Assembly (NCBI GenBank): GCA_021286765.1
Contig: JAJTBS010000004.1
Coordinates: 153,427 to 217,426 of the forward strand
From: Holophagaceae bacterium
Lineage (GTDB): Bacteria > Acidobacteriota > Holophagae > Holophagales > Holophagaceae
DNA length: 64,000 nucleotides
Direction of reading: 5' to 3'
The translations under genes and the position numbers were made by a program. The notes under the pieces are model-generated. The model had not been told where the DNA came from. It did no database searches and saw nothing but the letters and a program-made list of their open reading frames with translations. Shown here one piece after another: positions 35,604 to 42,682 of this stretch. The stretch's first letter is position 1; every line of letters begins with the position of its first letter.

Positions 35604-36671
35604 TCAGAGCTGTTCCTTCCGGCTCTCCAGGCTGCCGGGCTTGAAGGCCTTCAGCTCGTGCACGACCTCCGCCAGCAGCGCGCGCTTGAGCGCGTAGGGC
35701 AGGAAGGCGCTCTTGAAGCCCATGATGATGACTTCCTTGATCTCCTCGAGGTTGAAGCCCAGCTCCTCGTGGATGACCTGGAACTCCCTGCTGACGGTGG
35801 TGTTGGTCACCATGCGGTTGTCCGTATTCACGGTGACCCGCAGGCCCAGGTCGTAGAAAAGCCGGATGGGGTGGTCGGCCATCTTCTTCACGGCCTTGGT
35901 CTGCACGTTGCTGGAAGGGCAGCACTCCAGCGGGATGCGGTGGTCGTTCACGTAGTTGAGCAGATCACCATCCTCGATCAGCCGCACGCCGTGGCCGATG
36001 CGGTGCGCCCCACAGAGGTGGATGGCCTGATGGATGCTCTCGGGGCCATAGGCCTCGCCCGCATGCAGGGTGCAGTTGATATTGTTCTGCAGCACGCGGC
36101 CGAAGGCATCCTTGTGGCGTTTCGCCGGGAAGTTCTCTTCGGCACCCGCCAGATCGAAGCCCACCACGCCCTTGTTCTTGAAGGCCACGGTGAGGTCCGC
36201 CAGGCGCAGCGAGATGTCCGGCGAGATGTGGCGCATGCCGCAGAGGATGACGCCGGTCTTGATGTTGTACTTCCGCTCGGCCTGCCCGAGCCCCTCCAGC
36301 ACGGCCTGGACGATGGCGTGCAGCGTCAGCCCCTTCTGCTGGTGGAGGATGGGGCTGTAGCGCACCTCCAGATAGCGGACATTCTCCAACGCAGCGTCCT
36401 CGGCCAGCTCGAAGGAGGTGCGGACCAGGCTCTCGTAGGTCTGCATGACCGAGAGCGTCACATCGAAGGCGCGGAGGTATTCGACCAGCGACTTGCAGTC
36501 GTCCCCCACCTCCACAAAAGGACGCAACCCCTCCATGGAATCCGCGGGCAGCTTCACCTTCTGCTGTTCCGCCAGGTCGAGGATGGTCGGGATGCGGAGG
36601 CTACCGTCCAGGTGAACGTGCAGATCCGTTTTGGGAAGTCGCTGGAGGTCCTGGAGCGTCAGTTTGGCCAT
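35604..36671 (-). CDS. add: Adenosine deaminase
   Basis: A 355-residue amidohydrolase. Zinc ligands are in DLHVHLDGS near the N-terminus; HAGE, HRIGHGVRL and NTDNRMV follow in the order expected for adenosine deaminase, with the catalytic Glu in HAGEA and the last metal Asp in NTDN. It converts adenosine or deoxyadenosine to inosine forms in purine salvage. The length is standard. The ATG at 36671 is preceded by AGGC. A role in adenine or N6-modified nucleoside deamination is possible but less supported. Confidence 0.92.
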   Translation of the reverse strand: MAKLTLQDLQRLPKTDLHVHLDGSLRIPTILDLAEQQKVKLPADSMEGLRPFVEVGDDCKSLVEYLRAFDVTLSVMQTYESLVRTSFELAEDAALENVRYLEVRYSPILHQQKGLTLHAIVQAVLEGLGQAERKYNIKTGVILCGMRHISPDISLRLADLTVAFKNKGVVGFDLAGAEENFPAKRHKDAFGRVLQNNINCTLHAGEAYGPESIHQAIHLCGAHRIGHGVRLIEDGDLLNYVNDHRIPLECCPSSNVQTKAVKKMADHPIRLFYDLGLRVTVNTDNRMVTNTTVSREFQVIHEELGFNLEEIKEVIIMGFKSAFLPYALKRALLAEVVHELKAFKPGSLESRKEQL

Positions 36672-36737
36672 GGCCCAGCCTAGCGCTTTACCTGGTTATC
36701 GGCTATGGAGAAGCCGCAGGCTGGCTCCCCGACACCA

Positions 36738-37238
36738 TCAAGTACTGAGCTGGCTCAAACGGTGGGCGAGAACCGTGTCGTCCGTGGCCTTGCCCTGGCA
36801 GGCCTTGCAGAGGCCGAAGATCTGGTGACTGTGGTGCATGGGCTTGAAGGAGAACTCCCGGCAGATCTGCTCCTGGAGGGCCTCCAGGTCGGGGCGGAAG
36901 AACTCGATGATGGCATCGCAGTTCAGGCAGATGAGGTGATCGTGGTGCTCGTCGCTGCGCACGGCTTCGTAGTGCGCGTGCTGGTCGCCGAAGCTGCTCT
37001 TGCGCACCAGCCCGCACTGCACAAGCAGATCGAGCGTTCGGTATACCGTGGCCCGGCTGATGGCCTTGCCCTTCTGCTTGAGGGCCATGTGCAACTGGTC
37101 TGCGTCGAAATGGTGCGGCTGGCCGAAAACCTCCTCGACCAGTTCCAGGCGCTCGCCCGTCAGCTTGAGCTGGCGGGATCGCAGGAAGGATTCGAACCGT
37201 TGCTGTTCTTCAGGCCGTTCGATTTTGAGCTTGCGCAT
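36738..37238 (-). CDS. Fur family transcriptional regulator
   Basis: A 166-residue Fur-like repressor. The winged-helix region contains ISRATVYRTLDLLVQCGLV, and HHDHLICLNCDAIIEF gives the regulatory metal ligands plus one half of the structural zinc site (CxxC); the second CxxC is CKAC near the C-terminus. Both sites are intact. The family includes iron (Fur), zinc (Zur) and peroxide (PerR) sensors and the sequence alone does not decide, though the HHDH pattern is most common in Fur. The ATG at 37238 has GAGGAT upstream. It is divergent from the tautomerase-like gene across an AT-rich region. Confidence 0.9.
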   Translation of the reverse strand: MRKLKIERPEEQQRFESFLRSRQLKLTGERLELVEEVFGQPHHFDADQLHMALKQKGKAISRATVYRTLDLLVQCGLVRKSSFGDQHAHYEAVRSDEHHDHLICLNCDAIIEFFRPDLEALQEQICREFSFKPMHHSHQIFGLCKACQGKATDDTVLAHRLSQLST

Positions 37239-37345
37239 GGGATCCTCGGCCGAAGTCTAACCGATTTGATTGATTCGATTTTCGCATTTTACAAAGGTAA
37301 TTTCCAAAAGTATAATGATGGTTCTGTAAACATAATGGAGCTTTC

Positions 37346-37900
37346 ATGGCCTTCGTCATTATCGAGTCCCCCAGCCTGAATTCCGACCAGAAAGCCCGCA
37401 TCGGGGAGCGGATCATCACCGCCCTCCAGCATGAGGGTCTGGCCCCGGGTTCCGTGGTGGTGCTCTTCCAGCCGGAGCGGGGGGACATCTACCTGGACGG
37501 GCTGCTGGTGAAGGCCGAGGTCGCCACGCCCGCTGCGCTCCAGGCCCCCCTGCCACCCAAGCCCGCCGCGGCCCCCCCCACCCCCAACCCTGTTCCTGAC
37601 TTCAAGGCCAAGGCCCGGCGGTCCAAGCCCGAGCTCCAGGATATGAAGGCCCGGCTCATGAAGGAGCTGCAGGACAAGGGCTCCCTCAGCAGCTTCGAGG
37701 CCCAGGTGGCCCTGGACCTCAAGGAGTGCGACTGGGCCCCCGCCACCCTGCGCCGCCTGTTCACGGACCTGGAAGAGGCCCAGCTCATCGCCAAGAGCGG
37801 CCAGAAGCGGGGCACCCGGTATGTCTGGAAGGGCATCGTCAACGCACCCCAGACCACGCCGCCGGTGAAGCTCGTGAAGGCCGACACAGAAGAGGAATGA
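37346..37900 (+). CDS. Unusual fusion: tautomerase-like N-terminus plus winged-helix-like C-terminus
   Basis: A 184-residue protein. The first 55 residues (FVIIESPSLNSDQKARIGERI and HEGLAPGSVVVLFQP) look like one beta-alpha-beta unit of the 4-oxalocrotonate tautomerase fold, but the position after Met is Ala instead of the catalytic Pro1. A Pro/Ala linker follows, then a charged helical segment and a winged-helix-like C-terminal part (ATLRRLFTDLEEAQLIAKSG and a wing GTRYVWKG). No named family fits the whole. The ATG at 37346 follows GGAG. Divergence from the fur-like gene suggests shared control; both functional calls are inference. Confidence 0.6.
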   Translation: MAFVIIESPSLNSDQKARIGERIITALQHEGLAPGSVVVLFQPERGDIYLDGLLVKAEVATPAALQAPLPPKPAAAPPTPNPVPDFKAKARRSKPELQDMKARLMKELQDKGSLSSFEAQVALDLKECDWAPATLRRLFTDLEEAQLIAKSGQKRGTRYVWKGIVNAPQTTPPVKLVKADTEEE

Positions 37901-37952
37901 CGTCCGCCCTTGGGTTGATTCCCGTTCAGCGGGACTCTGCCACACTCGGCCC

Positions 37953-38669
37953 ATGGACTGGTTCGTCCGGGATTTCAACCATCCCGCCTACTTCACCATC
38001 TACGCCGACAAGGCTGCAGATGCGGCCGAGGAGGGCCCAGCCCTGGCCGCGCTGCTGGACCTGCCCCGGGGCAGCCGCGTCCTGGACCTGCCCTGCGGCT
38101 GGGGGCGTTTGAATCCCCACCTCCGCGCCCGAGGGCTCCAGGTCATCGGCGGGGATCTCAGCCCCCTGAACCTGGCGAAGCACCGCGCCAGCCATCCGGT
38201 CCCTCTGGTGTGCCTGGATTTCCGTGCCCTGCCCTTCCATCCGGGAAGCGCGGACGGGGTGTTCTGCGCCTTCACGAGCTGGGGCTATTTTGCGACGGAG
38301 GCGGAGAACCTCCGCCAGCTATCGGAATTCGCGCGGGTGCTCCGCCCCTCGGGTGTCCTGCTGCTGGACCTTGCCGGGCGTTCCTTCCTCCAGGCGGCGC
38401 TGGCCGGCGTGGAGTCCGAATGGCTGGCCTTCCCCGAGGAGGGCTACGAGGAGCGTGCCCGATGGAGCCGGGACGGGCGCCGCATCCTGACGGAGCGCCT
38501 GTGCCAGGGTGAGTCCTTCTGCCATGACATCTGGATTCCGACGGATGCCGAAGTCCGCGACGCCCTCGACCAGGCCGGCTTCACCCTGGACCGGGCCTAC
38601 GGGGGCCTGGATGGCCGTCCCTGGGAGGAGGGTGCCGAGCGCTGGATCTACCGGGCCATCAAACCGTGA
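37953..38669 (+). CDS. Class I SAM-dependent methyltransferase
   Basis: A 238-residue methyltransferase with the Rossmann-type SAM-binding motif VLDLPCGWGRLNPHL (motif I, with Pro instead of the more usual Gly in the second place), acidic loop GGDLSPLNL (motif II) and motif-IV-like DGVFCAFTSWGYF. The substrate is not recognisable. The C-terminal end overlaps the convergent MFS gene by 11 bases. The start is the ATG at 37953, with a weak ribosome-binding site. Confidence 0.85.
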   Translation: MDWFVRDFNHPAYFTIYADKAADAAEEGPALAALLDLPRGSRVLDLPCGWGRLNPHLRARGLQVIGGDLSPLNLAKHRASHPVPLVCLDFRALPFHPGSADGVFCAFTSWGYFATEAENLRQLSEFARVLRPSGVLLLDLAGRSFLQAALAGVESEWLAFPEEGYEERARWSRDGRRILTERLCQGESFCHDIWIPTDAEVRDALDQAGFTLDRAYGGLDGRPWEEGAERWIYRAIKP

Positions 38670-39828
38670 ACCGTCGCGTCGCCGTCAGGTAGAGGCCGAA
38701 GGCAAGCCCACAGAGGGAGAGGGCCACGGGTAGGCCAAGCCCCTGGACCAGTACGCCACCGATCAGCGGGCCGATCATGAGCCCCACGGAGTAGGCGAGG
38801 TTCAGGATCGAGAAGGCCGAGGCGAAGCTGGAGCTCCCCTGCCGTTCCACCTGATCCGCCACCGCCGGACTGCAGGGGCTCATGATGAAGCTGGCCGTGC
38901 TGCCCAGCCCCATCATGGCCAGCACCACCATCCAGGGCCTGGGCACCAGGACCGGCAGGGGCAGGAGGACCAGGGCCAGCACGAGACCCATGCGCAGCAC
39001 CTTGACCCGCCCGATGCGGTCCGACAGGCGGCCCATCAGCGGCGACGTGAACGTGTGTGCCAGCGCTGAGGCGGCAAAGCAGAGGCCGATTTTCGAGGCA
39101 TTGAGGCCGAGCCGCTGGTCCATGTCCAGGGGCAGGGTCGACTCGAGCAGGGCCCAGAGGCCCGAGCCCAGTGCCATGGCGCCCGCGAACAACCGGATCA
39201 CCGGATTCGCCAGCAACTCCCGGAAGGGCAGCCGGGGGCCCCGCTCCGCCTCAACCTCGGGCAGGAGGAAGGCCCGACCGGCGGCATCCAGCGCGACCAG
39301 GGCGGCGCCGAACATGAACGGGGCCGCCGGTCCGGCATGCTGGTCGAGGAGGCCGGAGAGGGGTGGGCCAATGAGCACGCCGAGGTTCGCGGCGGCAAAC
39401 GCAGTGCCCATGGCGCGCCCCCGGGATTCCGACGGGAAGTGATCCGCCAGCAGGGCCATGCCCGGCAACCAGGTGGCTGCCCCGGCAGCCCCCTGGAGGA
39501 AGCGGGCCAACACCAGCAGCCAGTACTGCTTCGACACGGCGAAGACCAGGGTGGTCGCCGCGAGGCCGGCCAGACCCCAGAGCATGGGCGCCCGACGGCC
39601 ATGCTTGTCGGTGAGGATCGCCACCGGGAAGGTCGCCAGGAGCAGGGCCACCGCATAGCTGCCGAAGAGGATCCCCACCTTCATCGGATTCAGGTCCAGC
39701 TCCCGCGCGTACCTTGGCAGCAGCGGCACCAGCAGGTAGTAGAGGAGCATGTCCACGTGGAAGGCGAGGGCCGTCACCAGCAGGGCGGCAGTCTGGGGCG
39801 AAGGGCGGCGCATGGTCCATGGAACCAC
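38659..39828 (-). CDS. MFS transporter
   Basis: A 389-residue major facilitator with about twelve membrane helices. The loop 2-3 motif is DKHGRRAPML, and RLSDRIGRVKVLRMG is its counterpart in the second half; LARFLQGAAGAATWLPG carries motif B-like residues. These are typical of drug/H+ antiporters (DHA type), but the substrate is unknown. The GTG at 39828 has AGAGG six bases upstream; an ATG 15 bases later is an alternative. The acetyltransferase gene lies just upstream on the same strand with a 15-base gap. Confidence 0.88.
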   Translation of the reverse strand: MVPWTMRRPSPQTAALLVTALAFHVDMLLYYLLVPLLPRYARELDLNPMKVGILFGSYAVALLLATFPVAILTDKHGRRAPMLWGLAGLAATTLVFAVSKQYWLLVLARFLQGAAGAATWLPGMALLADHFPSESRGRAMGTAFAAANLGVLIGPPLSGLLDQHAGPAAPFMFGAALVALDAAGRAFLLPEVEAERGPRLPFRELLANPVIRLFAGAMALGSGLWALLESTLPLDMDQRLGLNASKIGLCFAASALAHTFTSPLMGRLSDRIGRVKVLRMGLVLALVLLPLPVLVPRPWMVVLAMMGLGSTASFIMSPCSPAVADQVERQGSSSFASAFSILNLAYSVGLMIGPLIGGVLVQGLGLPVALSLCGLAFGLYLTATRRFTV

Positions 39829-39843
39829 GCGCCGCCTCTCGAT

Positions 39844-40602
39844 TCACCCTCTGGCCATTTCCACCTTCGGATAGGCAGCGCGGAAACCGCTGGACTCGTA
39901 GGACCTCTGGCTCGCGGTGCCGGGAGCCGTCGAGGCGCAGGCCAAGTCACAGCCCCGGGCCGCCGCAAAAGCGAGGCGAGCCAGGATGAGCGCCTTCTGC
40001 AAGCCATGGCCGCGAAAGCGTGGAATCACACCATCCCCCGACAGGAGCGCCACGCCATCCACGATGCCCAACATCCCGCCCCCGGCAGGTTCCCCCGCCG
40101 CGAAGGCGAGGAAACCCCAGGCCTCCGTGATGCCAAGGGGGGTGTGGAAAGGGGGGTCCAGCTCTCGCCAGTCGTCACGTTCCATGAACCCGGCGCAGAC
40201 CACCCGGTTGTAGAGGTCGGCTTCGGCGGCTTCTGCCACTCGGACGCTGGTGGATGGGATCGCTTCGTCGACGGAAGCCAAAGGCCGGATCCACAGCTGC
40301 TGGAACTGGTGCAGTCGGTAGCCCCGACTTGCAAGCAGGGGCCAGAGGGACGGATCCGCAGCGGGGCTCAGTTCCAGCACCGTGGGTGAGCCCAGGAAGG
40401 CCTCCACCTCGGCCAGGTCTGCTTCCGTCACTGGCTCGATCAGTCCGAGGGCCTGGTTGAGCGGATGGGCCTCGCCCCGGAAGTGGGCGAAGCCACCTCC
40501 AATCGCCCGGCTTTGGCCTGCGGAGGCCTGGTTGAATCGTTCGTTCTGAAGGGCCTGGGCGCGCTCGAGACGGCGGGCCAAGGCTAGGAAATCATGGGAC
40601 AC
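39844..40602 (-). CDS. GNAT-family N-acetyltransferase
   Basis: A 252-residue protein with a C-terminal GNAT domain: the acetyl-CoA-binding loop is IPRFRGHGLQKALILARLAFA, and CDLACASTAPGTASQRSYESSGF is the typical motif ending in a GF strand. The N-terminal half is a second, weakly conserved GNAT-like or linker domain. The GTG at 40602 has GGAG six bases upstream; longer starts lack such a site. The gene is immediately upstream of the MFS transporter, so a modify-and-export pair is possible. Substrate unknown. Confidence 0.82.
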   Translation of the reverse strand: MSHDFLALARRLERAQALQNERFNQASAGQSRAIGGGFAHFRGEAHPLNQALGLIEPVTEADLAEVEAFLGSPTVLELSPAADPSLWPLLASRGYRLHQFQQLWIRPLASVDEAIPSTSVRVAEAAEADLYNRVVCAGFMERDDWRELDPPFHTPLGITEAWGFLAFAAGEPAGGGMLGIVDGVALLSGDGVIPRFRGHGLQKALILARLAFAAARGCDLACASTAPGTASQRSYESSGFRAAYPKVEMARG

Positions 40603-40947
40603 GGGAAACTCCACGCAAGAGATGGCCCAGCCGATCGCAAGATCGCGGCCCATCGGAAAACTGTCGATGGCTCAGGCGAAACGCAAGATCCTCGCGCCAA
40701 TTCCAGGCGCGTCGCAACGGAGATGTCGGTTGCTGGTCAGAGGCCTACTCAGGAATCAGGATCGAGGGTAGCCCAAACCCCGCTCCGTTCAAAGGGCGGC
40801 GGGGATGAGAAGCCCGTGAGAACAAATGCACGTGCCTCGCGGGGGCTGTGGTGGGAGGCTCCATCTTCGCGAGCCGCAGGCGAGTTCGAGCCATGCGTGA
40901 GCATGGCGATGGATGGAGGGTAAGCCGGAGGCTTGCCGAGGCAGCGC
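40603..40947. other. Non-coding stretch between GNAT gene and RNase P RNA
   Basis: About 345 bases without a credible gene. It includes a perfect hairpin GCCATGC-GTGA-GCATGGC at 40890-40907 and a small one, AAGCC-GGA-GGCTT, at 40922-40934. GCGGGGGCTGTGGTGG at 40839 repeats, with one mismatch, the sequence at the 3' end of the RNase P RNA region (GCGGGGGCCGTGGTGG near 40957). The upstream promoter of the GNAT gene may also be here. Confidence 0.5.
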
Positions 40948-40965
40948 GGCCCCCTTGCGGGGGCC
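40948..40965 (-). terminator. GC hairpin at the 3' end of RNase P RNA
   Basis: GGCCCCC and GGGGGCC make a 7-bp stem with a four-base loop (GCAA on the minus strand, a GNRA loop). It partly overlaps the 3' end of the RNA. No T-run follows, so it may be a 3'-end stabiliser or weak terminator. Confidence 0.4.
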
Positions 40966-41330
40966 GTGGTGGACCGGTAAGCCGGGTTCTGTCGTGGAGC
41001 GTCATTCCTCTGGGATGGATGTCACCACCCACCTCATGCGACCTACCCGCCGGCTCGGTCGGGTCAACCCTCGCCGCTTGCGCGGTGCGCCGGCCTATTT
41101 GGTCTTGCTCCCTGGGGGGTTTGCCATGCCCGTCCTGTTGCCAGTCCGGCGGTGGGCTCTTACCCCACCGTTTCACCCTTGCCTGTGATCCGAGGATCCA
41201 TCGGCGGTTTGTTCTCTGTTGCACTTTCCGTCGGGTCGCCCCGCCCTGGTGTTACCAGGCCCAGCACCCTGCGGAGCCCGGACTTTCCTCTGCCCTCGCG
41301 GACAGCGACGCCCTGATCCACGGGGCCAGC
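40963..41330 (-). ncRNA. rnpB: RNase P RNA, bacterial type A
   Basis: The RNA component of RNase P, which removes 5' leaders from tRNA precursors. On the minus strand the conserved order is present: GAGGAAAGTCCGGGCTCC near the 5' end, ACAGAGAACA, GGTAAGAGCCCACCG in the core, AGAGGAATGACGCT, and GACAGAACCCGGCTTACC near the 3' end. P1 can form between CCGTGG at the 5' end and CCACGG at the 3' end. The ends are estimated to about ten bases. It begins only about a dozen bases after the exbD stop on the same strand, so its promoter may lie within exbD or it may be cut from a longer transcript. Confidence 0.95.
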
Positions 41331-41341
41331 CTAGCATGCCG

Positions 41342-41704
41342 TCAGCCGGACCACGCCACCAGGGACACCTTCGTGCCGGGGCGGAGTCCTTCGATCTCAT
41401 CCAGCACACGGGTGGGGGCACTGAACGGCAGTTCGGGATGGACCCGCAGGAGAATCCGGTCCGGGCGGCCTCCCAGGGCTGCGCCCAGAGAGGCGCCCGG
41501 CTGTCCAATCACCTCCAGGGTCCCATCCCTGCCGAGCGTGAGGCGAAGCAGGGAGGGCACGGAGGCACCGGAACCGCGGTCGGGGAGGCCGGCCTTGAGC
41601 ACGCGCGGAAGGGCCGGAACCAGCGTCATGAAGATGATGAGCAGCACCAGGACGATGTCCACGAGCGGGGTGACGTTGATGTCGCTGCGAAGGCGGGTGG
41701 CCAT
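41342..41704 (-). CDS. ExbD/TolR family protein
   Basis: A 120-residue biopolymer-transport protein with a short cytoplasmic N-terminus (MATRLRSDINVTPLVDIVLVL), in which the conserved Asp of the single membrane helix (PLVDIVLVLLIIF) conducts protons, and a periplasmic domain. ExbD works with ExbB and TonB to energise outer-membrane transport; TolR is the parallel Tol-system protein. The gene is seven bases after the tonB-like stop, and no exbB/tolQ gene lies nearby. RNase P RNA follows immediately. Confidence 0.88.
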   Translation of the reverse strand: MATRLRSDINVTPLVDIVLVLLIIFMTLVPALPRVLKAGLPDRGSGASVPSLLRLTLGRDGTLEVIGQPGASLGAALGGRPDRILLRVHPELPFSAPTRVLDEIEGLRPGTKVSLVAWSG

Positions 41705-41711
41705 GGGGTCC

Positions 41712-42473
41712 TCACCGCAACGAGAACTTGAGGGTGAGGCGGAAGGCCGCGGACACGGGTTGGCCGTTCATGCGGGCCGGCTCGAAGCGCCACTGCCGCG
41801 CCGCCTGCTTCGCCGCCTCGTGGAACACGGGATGTCCTTCGAGCACCTGGACCTGGATCGGCCGGCCCTGCTCGTCCACGGTCATCATGAGCACCACCGG
41901 CCCCTGGATGCGGGCATGGCGGGCGAAGTCCGGGTAGATCGGATCCACTTGCCGCAGCACGGCGAGCCCCGCCGAGGTGAAGTCGTGGATCACCGGGCCG
42001 GCGGGGATCCCCGTGGGCGTGCCCGCGGGTGCCGCGGCGCCGGGCGCAACGGCTCCTGGGCCACTTCCCACCGGAGGGACCAGCCGCCGATCCTCGGTGG
42101 GCAGCCCCGCCGGAGCCTCGGTGGGCGGCGCCTCACTGGGAGGTGTTGGCTGGGCCGTTGGAACCGACTCGTTGCCGCGGGGCGTGCCGGCAGGTAGGGT
42201 CGGCTGTGGCAAAACCACCCGGTAGCTGGGTGGATCGTAGACATACGTTGGGCCCTGCGATGGCGGTGGTGGGGGAGCCAGGATGGCGGGCGGCGCGAGG
42301 CTGGATAGCGCCACGGCCGCAGCCACGAGAGAGGCGTAGATCAGGCCCGAGAGCAGGGCCGTCCTCAAGTGGTCCGCGGGCGGCGCGGAGGCTGCAATGG
42401 CATGGGGCTGGAGGGTGGGCGGCAGGTCTGCGTAGGCAGGCCCCTGGCCGCGCGGGAACGCGACATGGAACAT
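41712..42473 (-). CDS. TonB-like energy transducer
   Basis: A 253-residue protein with an N-terminal membrane anchor (LLSGLIYASLVAAAVALSSL), a long Pro/Ala/Gly linker and a C-terminal TonB domain: YPDFARHARIQGPVVLMMTVD, ..GHPVFHEAAKQAARQWRFEPARMNGQPV and a final beta strand. It should carry proton-motive energy across the periplasm to TonB-dependent outer-membrane receptors, none of which lie in this window. The ATG at 42473 follows AGGAG. ExbD follows directly. Confidence 0.87.
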   Translation of the reverse strand: MFHVAFPRGQGPAYADLPPTLQPHAIAASAPPADHLRTALLSGLIYASLVAAAVALSSLAPPAILAPPPPPSQGPTYVYDPPSYRVVLPQPTLPAGTPRGNESVPTAQPTPPSEAPPTEAPAGLPTEDRRLVPPVGSGPGAVAPGAAAPAGTPTGIPAGPVIHDFTSAGLAVLRQVDPIYPDFARHARIQGPVVLMMTVDEQGRPIQVQVLEGHPVFHEAAKQAARQWRFEPARMNGQPVSAAFRLTLKFSLR

Positions 42474-42640
42474 GGGATCTCCTGTGGGTGGCGGCTGAGG
42501 CTCCCGCAGGTCCGGCCAGCCCGCATGGGATGGCTGGTTGGTGGCGGTCCCGGGCCCTGGATCACACACCGTCTGGGGAGGTCCAAAGATCGCTTGGATC
42601 AGGTATCGGCACGATAAAGGGCCTGTCAAGCCCACTGGAA

Positions 42641-42652
42641 TGAATTAATTCA
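42641..42652. promoter_or_regulatory. 12-base palindrome upstream of tonB-exbD
   Basis: TGAATTAATTCA is fully self-complementary and stands in the gap between the large chemoreceptor-like gene and the tonB-like gene, about 170 bases upstream of the latter. It could be a regulator site, but could also be chance in a short AT-rich run. Confidence 0.3.
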
Positions 42653-42682
42653 GAAAATATGTCACAGATTTATCACGCCACC

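Noticed and set aside
37170-37200. tRNA-like sequence GGATTCGAACC
   Set aside because: It lies inside the coding part of the Fur-family gene, with no acceptor or anticodon stems around it.
37239-37345. Fur box in the AT-rich region between the Fur-family gene and the tautomerase-like gene
   Set aside because: Only weak matches to GATAATGATAATCATTATC were seen; not enough to call.
40848-42197. Plus-strand open frame across RNase P RNA and exbD
   Set aside because: It crosses a structured RNA and two real minus-strand genes and has no homology by eye; spurious.
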